This document shows, one piece after another, positions 1-5,898 of a stretch of DNA of 6,842 nt. The translations under genes were made by a program, and so were the position numbers. The notes beneath the pieces are model-generated. The model made no database searches, was not told the DNA's origin, and worked only from the letters and a program-made list of their open reading frames with translations. This DNA comes from DATKCN01 sp035513175 (GTDB lineage Bacteria; Chloroflexota; Chloroflexia; Thermomicrobiales; CFX8). The stretch covers positions 1-6,842 of the forward strand of contig DATKCN010000253.1 in assembly GCA_035513175.1 (NCBI GenBank), written 5' to 3'. Every line of letters begins with the position of its first letter. Position 1 is the first letter of the stretch.

Positions 1-1179
1 ATCATGGGCGCCAGCCTGGCGTTCGAGCTGACCCGGCTGGGCGTGCGGGACGTCGCCATCGTCGAGCGGGGCACGATCGCCTCCGGCGCGAGCGGCAAGA
101 CCGGCGCGCTGCTGCGCCAGCACTACTCGAACGTCCCGGAAGCGACGCTGGCGCACCTCAGCCTGCAAACCTTCACCCACTGGGACGACGTGGTTGGCGG
201 CGACTGCGGCTTCGTCAGGACCGGCTCGATCGTCACCGTCGCCACCAGCGGGGTCGACGCCGTCAACGTCGAGCGCATGCGGCGCGTGATCGCGATGCAG
301 AACGAGATTGGCATCCAGTCGCAGGTCATCAGCGCCGACCAACTGTTCGAGCTGCAGCCGTTCACCTGCGTCGACGACATCGCGGTGGCTGCCTGGGAGC
401 GGGATTCCGGCTTCGTCGACCCCATCGCCGCCACGCGGGGCATGGCCGAGGCTGCCATCCGGGGCGGGGCGCGCATCCACGAGGGACGCGCCGTGACCGG
501 CATCCGCTCCGATGGCGGGCGGGTGACGGGCGTGGAGACGAGCGACGGGCCAATCGCCGCAGGGGCCGTCGTCTGCGCGGCGGGCGCGTGGTCCGTGCCG
601 CTGCTGGCGGGCATCGGCGTGGCCGCCCCTGTCGAGGCGCAACGCGTGCAGGTCGTCATCCTCAACCGCCCGCTGGACATGCCGTCGGAAGGCACGATGA
701 CCTACGTCGACACGGCAGCCGGGTTCTTCTGCCGCAACTGGGGACCGAACCGCACGCTGGCAGGCGTCGGCGGCGGCGAGTTCCACGACATCGTCGACCC
801 CGACTACTGGGACGAACGCGCCAACCCTGGCTTCGGCCACACCGTCATCGAGTACATCAGCCGACGCATGCCGCCGATGGCCCGCGCCACGCCGCTCTAC
901 GGGCACGCGGGCATCTACGACATGACGCCCGACACACACCCCATCCTCGGCGGGGTAGACGGCCACGACGGCCTGTACCTGATGCTCGGCTTCAGCGGCG
1001 CGGGCTTCAAGAAAGGGCCCGCCATCGGCAAATGCATGGCCGAGCACATCGTCCACGGGCGGTCCGCGACGGTCGAGCTGACGCCGTTCCGGCTGAGCCG
1101 CTTCGACGACGATTCGTGGCAGGAACCGTGGAGCGCGAACGAGTATTCGTTTTCGACGGATTTCGGGCATAAGTTCTGA
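1..1179 (+). CDS. FAD-dependent oxidoreductase, DAO / sarcosine oxidase beta-like (5' partial)
   Basis: Probable flavoprotein oxidase or dehydrogenase of the DAO family, oxidising a secondary or N-methyl amine or an amino acid with FAD; cytoplasmic. The reading frame is open to the left edge, so the true start and the first Gly of the GxGxxG dinucleotide-binding motif are missing. Numbering from the ATG at position 4: MGASLAFEL is the end of that motif, E21 closes the second strand and should bind the ribose, SGASGKTGALLRQHYSN (27-43) is typical of SoxB-like members, FVDP (137-140) opens the usual substrate-domain segment, CAAGAWS (191-197) is the second FAD contact, and MTPD (307-310) with GFSGAGFKKGP (329-339) forms the C-terminal FAD/substrate segment. 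The position of the covalent-flavin Cys of monomeric sarcosine oxidase seems to be Gly303, so FAD is probably non-covalent. Family is confident; the substrate is not identifiable. It converges with the minus-strand operon to its right. Confidence 0.9.
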   Translation: MMGASLAFELTRLGVRDVAIVERGTIASGASGKTGALLRQHYSNVPEATLAHLSLQTFTHWDDVVGGDCGFVRTGSIVTVATSGVDAVNVERMRRVIAMQNEIGIQSQVISADQLFELQPFTCVDDIAVAAWERDSGFVDPIAATRGMAEAAIRGGARIHEGRAVTGIRSDGGRVTGVETSDGPIAAGAVVCAAGAWSVPLLAGIGVAAPVEAQRVQVVILNRPLDMPSEGTMTYVDTAAGFFCRNWGPNRTLAGVGGGEFHDIVDPDYWDERANPGFGHTVIEYISRRMPPMARATPLYGHAGIYDMTPDTHPILGGVDGHDGLYLMLGFSGAGFKKGPAIGKCMAEHIVHGRSATVELTPFRLSRFDDDSWQEPWSANEYSFSTDFGHKF

Positions 1180-1182
1180 GAA

Positions 1183-1229
1183 CCCCACCCCCCGGCCCCC
1201 TCCCCGGCGCGGAGAGGGGGGGTGAGGGG
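1183..1229. repeat. C/G-rich imperfect hairpin downstream of the flavoprotein gene
   Basis: An 11-bp stem pairs 1196-1206 with 1210-1220 around a 3-base loop, with a single C/A mismatch (1203/1213). Flanking bases CCCCACC (1183-1189) and GGTGAGGGG (1221-1229) can extend it with a one-base bulge. It begins 3 bases after the flavoprotein stop codon. There is no T-tract, so a classical intrinsic terminator is not supported, although the position fits a 3'-end hairpin. Sequences of the form CCCTCTCC...GGAGAGGG next to CCCCGGCC occur as dispersed repeats in many GC-rich environmental genomes; assigning it to such a family is from memory. Confidence 0.6.
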
Positions 1230-1369
1230 CTGCGTGAGTTGCGTGTGCACCCGGAGGCTCAGGCGGGGATGACATCCTGCCGACATGTGCCGAACGGGAA
1301 TTGGGCGGAATTGTGTGCCAAGTTTCGAGATGAAAGATTTGTTGGACACGAGACAGTGGTGAGGACTGG

Positions 1370-1494
1370 GTAGGGGAGGCCCCGCGTGGCCTCCCGGTCG
1401 GATATCCGGGCGGTTCGACACCTGCATCGACGCTCGATACTCTTCGCTGATCGCCGGGCGGCTAACCCGGGAGGCCACGCTGGGCCTCCCCTAC
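1370..1494. repeat. REPIN-like element: two inverted 28-bp hairpin arms
   Basis: The left arm is 1370-1397 and the right arm 1467-1494. The right arm is the reverse complement of the left at 27 of 28 positions; the one difference is T1481. Each arm is itself a hairpin with an 8-bp perfect stem GGGAGGCC/GGCCTCCC: 1374-1381 with 1388-1395 (6-base loop), and 1469-1476 with 1483-1490 (6-base loop). The 69-base spacer (1398-1466) carries the direct repeat CCGGGCGG at 1406-1413 and 1454-1461. Two REP-like palindromes in opposite orientation are the defining layout of a REPIN, a non-autonomous element mobilised by a RAYT (TnpA-REP) transposase. No such transposase lies in this window, so the class is inferred from structure only. 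Confidence 0.75.
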
Positions 1495-1576
1495 GCGGTC
1501 AAACGGCCGTCTGCCAATCCGCGTACTGATCCACCGCGTCCCATCCCCCCGGCCCCCGGCCCGCATCCCTCGGCCC

Positions 1577-2329
1577 TCACATCACATTCCCGCCGTTCGG
1601 CCCCAGCATCTGCCCCGTCAGAAACCCGCCCGCGTCGGAGGCCAGGAAGAGGGCGCATTCGCCGACGTCGCGGGGGCTGCCGAAGCGGCGCAGGGGCAGC
1701 TCGGCCATGCGGCGGCGCTTGGCGTCCTCGTCGGGGTAGACGTTGGCGTTCATGTCGGTGATGATCGAGCCGGGGCCGATGGCGTTGACGGTGACGCCGT
1801 GCTGGCCGAACTCGCGGGCGAGGCTCTTGGTCCACGACAGGATGAAGCCTTTCGTGCCGGAGTAGACCGCGCCACGGGGCCAGCCGACAAGCGCCAGCTG
1901 CGACGAGATGTTGATGATGCGTCCCCAGCCCTGCGCGATCATCTGCGGCGCGACCGCGTGCGTGACACGCAGGGGCCCGAAGACGTTGACCTCCATCTCC
2001 TGCCGCCAGTGCTCTTCGCTCGATTCCGGAAACTCTTCGTGGAACATGATCCCCGCGTTGTTGACCAGGATGTCGATGCGCCCGAATTCGTCGATCGCCC
2101 GCGCCACCATCGCCTCGACGGCGAGTCCGTCAGTGACGTCCGCCTGCACGGTGATGGCCTGCTGGCCGAGCGCGCGCGCCGAAGCCGCCACCTCCTCGCA
2201 GCCGTCGCGGCTGGCGCGGTAGTTCAGGACGAGCGACGCGCCCGCCTCGGAAAAGCACTCGGCGGTCGCCCTGCCGAAGCCGCGTCCCGCGCCGGTGATC
2301 AGCGCGACCTTGCCGTCAAGCTGTCCCAT
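1577..2329 (-). CDS. Short-chain dehydrogenase/reductase (FabG-like)
   Basis: NAD(P)(H)-dependent oxidoreductase of the classical SDR family, cytoplasmic, 250 residues, the usual length. The cofactor motif TGAGRGFG is at 12-19, NNAG at 90-93, the structural Asn at 115 (NVFG), and the catalytic Ser143, Tyr156 and Lys160 (YSGTK) have the standard spacing. The C-terminus has the usual TGQ...NGG segment (238-247). Arg38 at the end of the second strand suggests NADP(H) preference, which is inference. The ATG is set by a GGGGAGG Shine-Dalgarno 5 bases upstream that overlaps the stop of the preceding amidohydrolase gene, so the two are an operon and probably coupled in translation. The best guess is a reductase acting on a carbonyl or hydroxyl of the same substrate pathway as the decarboxylase. 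Homology to 3-oxoacyl-ACP reductase is generic and should not be read as fatty-acid synthesis. Confidence 0.93.
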   Translation of the reverse strand: MGQLDGKVALITGAGRGFGRATAECFSEAGASLVLNYRASRDGCEEVAASARALGQQAITVQADVTDGLAVEAMVARAIDEFGRIDILVNNAGIMFHEEFPESSEEHWRQEMEVNVFGPLRVTHAVAPQMIAQGWGRIINISSQLALVGWPRGAVYSGTKGFILSWTKSLAREFGQHGVTVNAIGPGSIITDMNANVYPDEDAKRRRMAELPLRRFGSPRDVGECALFLASDAGGFLTGQMLGPNGGNVM

Positions 2330-2334
2330 GCGTG

Positions 2335-2342
2335 CCTCCCCT
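2335..2342 (-). promoter_or_regulatory. Shine-Dalgarno of the SDR gene overlapping the upstream stop
   Basis: On the minus strand the sequence reads TGA GGGGAGG CACGC ATG. The purine-rich AGGGGAGG starts within the amidohydrolase stop codon (2342-2344) and ends 5 bases before the SDR start. This fixes the SDR start and indicates that ribosomes finishing the first gene can reinitiate on the second. Confidence 0.8.
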
Positions 2343-3316
2343 CACATCCCAAGCAACCGCGCGCCGTTGCCGAGGATCGTCTCGATGTCGGCGTCGGACA
2401 GTCCCGAGCCGCGCACGAAGCCGACCGGGTCCGGCTCGCCCATGTCGAACGGGTAGTCGGTCCCCAGCGTCACCTGTTCTGCGCCGACCGTCTCGACCAT
2501 GTGCCGCAGCATGAGCGGGTCGAATACGACCGTGTCGTAATACAGTCTGCGGATGTGCTTGATGGGGGCGGCGGCGCGCAGCTTCGGCTCGTCGCGCACC
2601 TTGTGGCCGTGCCGCAGGCGTCCGACAAGGTGCGGCAGCGCGCCCCCGCCGTGCGAGAGGATGATCTTCAGGCCGGGGTAGCGCTCCAGCACGCCGCCGA
2701 AGATCAGGCGGGAGCCGGCCAGCGCCGTCTCGACCGGGTTGCCGATGAGGTTGCTCAGGTAGTACTCGCCCATGCGGCTCGGCCCGACGTTGTGCCAGGG
2801 ATGGACGAGGATGGGGACGTTCAGTCCGTTCGCCTCCTCCCAGAACGGCTCCAGCGCGGGATCGTCCAGCTCCACCCCGTTTATGTTCGTCGCGATCTCG
2901 ATGCCCCGCAGCCCGAGCGTTTCGATCGCCCGCGCCAGCTCCGTCACCGACGCTCCGACATCCTGCAACGGCAGCGTCGCGAAGCCCACGAAGTGCTCCG
3001 GATGCCCCGCAACCGCCTCGGCGATGCCGTCGTTGATGGCCCGCGCCCAGCGCACTCCTTCAGCGGCAGGCAGCTCGTAGTTGAGCGTGAACGGCGGCGG
3101 CGCCAGCGCCCGCAGCCCGACCCCCTGCTGCCGCATGTCCTCTACCTGCGCGTCGAGGTTGACGAGGCCGTCTTCCAGCAGCATCGAGCGGGAACCCGCG
3201 ACGTAGCGGTAGGCGTCGCCTTCCAGCGTGACCGAGATCGATGTCCCGGCCCGCCCAGCCGCCTCGGCCGGAAATATGTGGCAGTGCAGGTCGACGATGG
3301 TGTCTGTGTGGGGCAT
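2342..3316 (-). CDS. ACMSD-like amidohydrolase family decarboxylase
   Basis: Metal-dependent TIM-barrel protein of the amidohydrolase-2 family, 324 residues, closest by eye to 2-amino-3-carboxymuconate-6-semialdehyde decarboxylase (ACMSD, about 336 residues). Members remove CO2 from unsaturated or aromatic carboxylic acids without an organic cofactor. Expected ligands are visible: DLHCH with His11 and His13, His172 in VHPWHNVG, His222 in LSHGGGALPHLVGR, and Asp287 in LGTDYPF. Arg43 is a candidate for the substrate-binding Arg of ACMSD. Segments GFATLPLQD (111-119) and HGGGALP (222-228) closely follow the ACMSD pattern. It is the first gene of a two-gene operon with the SDR. The ATG has a purine-rich GGAAAGGAA upstream, and a GATAAT box lies at 3343-3348 on the minus strand with no good -35. 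The family has many paralogues with different substrates (gamma-resorcylate, 5-carboxyvanillate, hydrolases), so the substrate is open; no other kynurenine-pathway gene is in view. Confidence 0.9.
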   Translation of the reverse strand: MPHTDTIVDLHCHIFPAEAAGRAGTSISVTLEGDAYRYVAGSRSMLLEDGLVNLDAQVEDMRQQGVGLRALAPPPFTLNYELPAAEGVRWARAINDGIAEAVAGHPEHFVGFATLPLQDVGASVTELARAIETLGLRGIEIATNINGVELDDPALEPFWEEANGLNVPILVHPWHNVGPSRMGEYYLSNLIGNPVETALAGSRLIFGGVLERYPGLKIILSHGGGALPHLVGRLRHGHKVRDEPKLRAAAPIKHIRRLYYDTVVFDPLMLRHMVETVGAEQVTLGTDYPFDMGEPDPVGFVRGSGLSDADIETILGNGARLLGM

Positions 3317-3426
3317 GCAAATTCCTTTCCTTCGATGCTGGCATTATCGCGCGGGATTGGATTTGGAGGCGTGCTTTTTGGGTGCGTCGGATTCTCAACC
3401 ACGGTCTGCGCTGGGGCTGGGAGATT

Positions 3427-3448
3427 CTTCGCTGCGGCTCAGAATGAC
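3427..3448. repeat. Dispersed repeat copy 1 (CTTCGCTGCGGCTCAG type)
   Basis: These 22 bases recur at 5820-5841 with one mismatch (A to G in the AGAATGAC half). The copy contains imperfect dyad symmetry, with ATTCT (3424-3428) and AGAAT (3441-3445) as arms. It lies between the GRAM-like gene and the decarboxylase operon, upstream of any plausible operon promoter. Sequences resembling GTCATTCTGAGC...GCAGCGAAG are, from memory, common dispersed repeats in environmental bacterial genomes. Confidence 0.7.
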
Positions 3449-3501
3449 AAAGTTTGCGCCACACGGTTTGAGAAGAGCGCTTGCGCTGACTACTCGCAGC
3501 G

Positions 3502-3939
3502 TCATTGTGGAGCACCCGGTTGGCGGGCAACTACGCGTTCGTTGAGTTCATGTACCCAGCGGCGGGCGCGGAGCGTTTGGAAGGCGATGACCTTGTCGTC
3601 GTCGAGCGTGACGGCGAAGACCGGCAGTCCCGGGAAGACAAGCCAGAAAAATCGTATCCAGGGCCGAATCGCGACGTTCTCGACGCATCGCAGTGGGATG
3701 TCACGATCTAGATACACCTCACGACTGTTTGATGACGTTCCAAGAGGCCGTGTGGCGCAGAACAGGAGCCGCTCGGTCGTCAGAATCAGCCATCCGCGCT
3801 TGGGGAAGTACCAGGGTGGCCCTGACGCGGTGCTGCGGAGCACAACGCACTCATGCTCAGAAAGCGCGAATAGCTCAGCCTCGCGCCGGCGATAGACTGC
3901 ATGCAAGTGTGTCCACAACCGTCGAAACAAAGCGACCAT
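3502..3939 (-). CDS. Small GRAM/PH-domain-like protein
   Basis: Hypothetical 145-residue protein. The pattern GWLILTTERLLF (49-60), then REVYLDRDIPL (73-83) and a basic segment, then FAVTLDDDKVIAF (108-120) and a C-terminal amphipathic helix RARRWVHELNERV (124-136) matches the strand-helix layout of GRAM or bacterial PH-like domains. Such domains commonly bind lipids or proteins, but the role here is unknown. Residues 96-111 are strongly hydrophobic (FFWLVFPGLPVF) and may be a buried strand pair or a membrane-contact region; there is no signal peptide. It sits 28 bases downstream of the nickel/cobalt transporter gene on the same strand, so co-transcription is likely. A GGAAGG motif lies 11 bases before the ATG, a rather long spacing. 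Sampled lines of this gene are about 58-60 percent GC, lower than the decarboxylase gene (73 percent in one sampled line), which may reflect different origin or weaker coding bias. Confidence 0.72.
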   Translation of the reverse strand: MVALFRRLWTHLHAVYRRREAELFALSEHECVVLRSTASGPPWYFPKRGWLILTTERLLFCATRPLGTSSNSREVYLDRDIPLRCVENVAIRPWIRFFWLVFPGLPVFAVTLDDDKVIAFQTLRARRWVHELNERVVARQPGAPQ

Positions 3940-3967
3940 CGTGCCGGTAGCCTTCCAGCGCCGTGTG

Positions 3968-5518
3968 CTACATGATCCCAGTATCGCGCAACGAGCTGGC
4001 GACGATGAGGATGCCCGCGAAGGAGATCGCCGCCGCGCTGGCGATCGGCAGCAGGCGCGGCACGCGTGGGGTGAACGAGTAGCGTTCGAAGGCGCGACGG
4101 GCGAAGACCAGCAGCAGGCCGATGGCGGTCAGCACAGCCGCCAGCCCGATGCTGAAGGCCGCCACCAGCAGCATCCCCAGCTCCAGCCGCCCCAGCGAGA
4201 TCGCGCCCAGCAGCAGCACTAGCGCCGACGGGCACGGCACGAGTCCGCCGCTGACCCCCAGCGCCAACAGCGCCCGCCACGTCACCGGCGCTCCTGTCGC
4301 GCCCTGCGGCAGGTGCGTGTGCGTGCTCCCGCCGTGCGCGTGCGTCGATGGCAGCGCGGGGGCGTCGTGCTGGTGGTCATGGTGATGGTCGTGATGATGG
4401 TGAACGTGGTCGTGGTGATGGTCGTGGTCCGCGCCACCCCGCAGGCGGCTGTAGACGAGGGTCGCGCCAATGGCGATGACCAGCAGGCCGGACGCGACGC
4501 TCAGCCACGGATACAGGTCTTCCGGCAGGATGTAGCGCGAGAGGTAGAGCGTGACGCCGCCCAGCGCGAACACCCCGGCCGTGTGGGTGACGGTAACGGT
4601 GATGCCCAGGAAGGCGGCGTGCTTCGGCGTTCCGCGCGCCCCGACCAGGTAGGCGGCCACGACCGCCTTGCCGTGTCCCGGCGACAACGCGTGTCCCGCG
4701 CCCCACACCATCGCCAGCAGCAGCGCCAGCGCCAGCGCGCCGGGCGTCAGCTCCCTCGTGGAGACGAGCGAGCCGACCCGGTCGACCAACCCGCCCGACT
4801 CGGCCCGGTCCGTAACCGCTTCGGCTGCCTCGGGGATGCCGGTGAAGCCGCCCGCCGGACCCGCGCCGGGGACGAGCGTGAACGTCGCCTCCGACATCAG
4901 CATCAGCGTGGTCGCCGAACCCTCGGGGTACTCCCGCAGCTCGCGCGAGATGTCCTCGGTCAGCGCCGTCGTTGTTTCCACCGCGACGCCGGAGCCGCCG
5001 ACGACGATCAGCTCGCGCCAGCCGAGCCGGTCCAGGTAATTGCGGTCGACATAGCCGCCGTCGCCGCGCTCCTCCCAGCCCTCCGGGAGCTGGGAGGTGA
5101 AGACGGCGTCGATGCGCAGCGTCGGCATGTCGGCCAGCCCGGGAACCGTGACGCCTGAACGTTCGGCGATCGCCAGCGGCAACCGCTCGCCGTCTACGAC
5201 CAGGCGGATGTTGTCGACGATCTCCGGCAGCGTGCGGTCGAGGTAGGCGCCCATCTCGGCGTCGGAGAGCGTGTCGTCACCGTCGGTGTCGATCAGCGGC
5301 AGCTCCAGCAGGGTGGGTACCTCCGCAAAATCGAGCACGTAGACGATGCGTACGAGGTCTGCTGAGAACTCGATGCGGGCGTAGCGATTGACGGTGAAGT
5401 TGCCCATCGGGTGCGCGGAGGCGGTTGAAGGGGACAGGGAGGCCAGGGCCGCCAGAGCTGTGGCAACCAGCGCGGCGGAGCACAGCAAACGAGTTAGCGA
5501 CCTGGACAGGTGGAGCAT
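3968..5518 (-). CDS. Nickel/cobalt transporter, RcnA/NiCoT-like, with exported N-terminal domain
   Basis: Membrane transporter of 516 residues, probably moving Ni2+ or Co2+; export is more likely than uptake by similarity to RcnA. A signal peptide covers 1-35 (hydrophobic core, ASA before His36-Pro-Met-Gly-Asn). An extracytoplasmic domain of about 220 residues follows; residues 77-88 (DTDGDDTLSDAE) fit a canonical EF-hand loop. The transporter part has about six membrane segments (near 259-277, 300-324, 337-356, 414-437, 448-473, 490-508). HALSPGHGK (276-284) is the RcnA-type signature, and a cytoplasmic loop around 365-385 has 14 His in 21 residues, with four more His at 393-402. LVPCPSALVL (426-435) is a second conserved segment. 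An in-frame TTG 36 bases upstream (5552-5554) has no ribosome site, while the ATG at 5518 starts directly at a normal signal peptide, so the ATG was chosen. Usual RcnA lacks the exported domain, which is seen in a subset of related transporters. Ion specificity is not decided by sequence. Confidence 0.88.
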   Translation of the reverse strand: MLHLSRSLTRLLCSAALVATALAALASLSPSTASAHPMGNFTVNRYARIEFSADLVRIVYVLDFAEVPTLLELPLIDTDGDDTLSDAEMGAYLDRTLPEIVDNIRLVVDGERLPLAIAERSGVTVPGLADMPTLRIDAVFTSQLPEGWEERGDGGYVDRNYLDRLGWRELIVVGGSGVAVETTTALTEDISRELREYPEGSATTLMLMSEATFTLVPGAGPAGGFTGIPEAAEAVTDRAESGGLVDRVGSLVSTRELTPGALALALLLAMVWGAGHALSPGHGKAVVAAYLVGARGTPKHAAFLGITVTVTHTAGVFALGGVTLYLSRYILPEDLYPWLSVASGLLVIAIGATLVYSRLRGGADHDHHHDHVHHHHDHHHDHQHDAPALPSTHAHGGSTHTHLPQGATGAPVTWRALLALGVSGGLVPCPSALVLLLGAISLGRLELGMLLVAAFSIGLAAVLTAIGLLLVFARRAFERYSFTPRVPRLLPIASAAAISFAGILIVASSLRDTGIM

Positions 5519-5553
5519 TGTTCCCAACCATGACTGCGGAGTGATGCACCTCA

Positions 5554-5582
5554 ATTCTACAGGGCGTGTCCCGTCACTTCAG
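5554..5582 (-). promoter_or_regulatory. Possible promoter of the transporter gene
   Basis: On the minus strand TAGAAT (5554-5559) differs from the -10 consensus at one base. Seventeen bases upstream is CTGAAG (5577-5582), a poor -35 with three of six consensus bases. If used, transcription would begin after the TTG at 5554, which agrees with the ATG at 5518 being the start. The evidence is weak. Confidence 0.3.
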
Positions 5583-5644
5583 CGAGGGCGGTGGGAATGC
5601 CGAACGTTCCTCTCCAGCAGCAACATGGGCCACAGTTGAGAAGG

Positions 5645-5658
5645 GATGCTTCGCTCCG
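5645..5658. repeat. Dispersed repeat, degenerate copy
   Basis: GATGCTTCGCTCCG resembles the first half of the repeat seen at 3427-3448. Its first 11 bases (5645-5655) are the exact reverse complement of 5721-5731, so this copy and the one at 5706-5731 form an inverted pair 65 bases apart. Confidence 0.55.
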
Positions 5659-5705
5659 CTCAGTAGTCCACCACAGGAACATGTCATCGTGCGCGTGGTG
5701 ATACC

Positions 5706-5731
5706 GTCATGCAGAGCCGCAGCGAAGCATC
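5706..5731. repeat. Dispersed repeat, inverted copy
   Basis: Read on the minus strand this is GATGCTTCGCTGCGGCTC followed by TGCATGAC, close to the copy at 3423-3448 apart from a few mismatches. Its orientation is opposite to the copies at 3427 and 5820. Confidence 0.6.
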
Positions 5732-5819
5732 GCCGAACCTCGGCTACCGGCGCGGATGAACCTACCTGACGGGGCAGTCGCCAGCGCTTGGCGATTCCTT
5801 CCTATCGTCAGGACAGGCT

Positions 5820-5841
5820 CTTCGCTGCGGCTCAGGATGAC
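5820..5841. repeat. Dispersed repeat copy 2
   Basis: Twenty-two bases identical to 3427-3448 except for one A to G change. Both copies are in intergenic DNA and in the same orientation. Confidence 0.7.
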
Positions 5842-5884
5842 GATCCGGGGTCGGCACTCAATACAAGCCCACGATGTCCGACTA

Positions 5885-5897
5885 CTCAGAATGACAA
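5885..5897. repeat. Dispersed repeat, 3' half only
   Basis: CTCAGAATGACAA matches the right half of the copy at 3427-3448 and its flank (3438-3450). The left half is absent, so this is a truncated or diverged copy. Confidence 0.45.
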
Positions 5898-5898
5898 G

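Larger units (their letters stand above)
1180..1576. other. Convergent intergenic region, repeat-rich
   Basis: This gene-free gap lies between the 3' ends of the flavoprotein gene and the short-chain dehydrogenase gene. It holds a C/G-rich hairpin just after the flavoprotein stop, a 125-bp inverted-arm element, and a C/G-rich tract at about 1543-1565. The stretch 1235-1365 is less GC-biased and shows no convincing gene. It contains a 13-base sequence (CGACATGTGCCGA, 1281-1293) that recurs at 6535-6547. Neither gene end has a hairpin followed by a clear T-tract, so termination of both genes may rely on these hairpins or on Rho. Confidence 0.7.

Noticed and set aside
588..1172. A 194-codon plus-strand open frame inside the flavoprotein gene
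   Set aside because: The Arg-rich translation is a shifted frame of a gene with clear FAD-binding motifs.
915..1478. A 187-codon minus-strand open frame covering the flavoprotein end and the intergenic repeats
   Set aside because: It runs through the antisense of a confident gene and two hairpin elements; no ribosome site or known pattern is visible.
3476..3487. Palindrome AGCGC-TT-GCGCT downstream of the GRAM-like gene as terminator
   Set aside because: The loop is too short for the full stem and no T-tract follows.
1799..3895. A 698-codon open frame on the plus strand
   Set aside because: It is antisense to the SDR, decarboxylase and GRAM-like genes, all of which have clear family motifs. 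The translation is rich in Arg, Asp and His without any domain pattern, as expected from a high-GC antisense frame.
4313..5158. A 281-codon plus-strand open frame opposite the transporter
   Set aside because: Its Val/Met-rich start is the complement of the His-rich loop and the rest is Arg/Gln/Asp-rich antisense sequence.
5519..5554. TTG start extending the transporter by 12 residues
   Set aside because: There is no ribosome site before the TTG, the extension would spoil a normal signal peptide, and a possible -10 box overlaps it.
5645..5897. CRISPR-like array
   Set aside because: The repeated units vary in sequence, length, spacing and orientation, so this is not an array of regular repeats and spacers.
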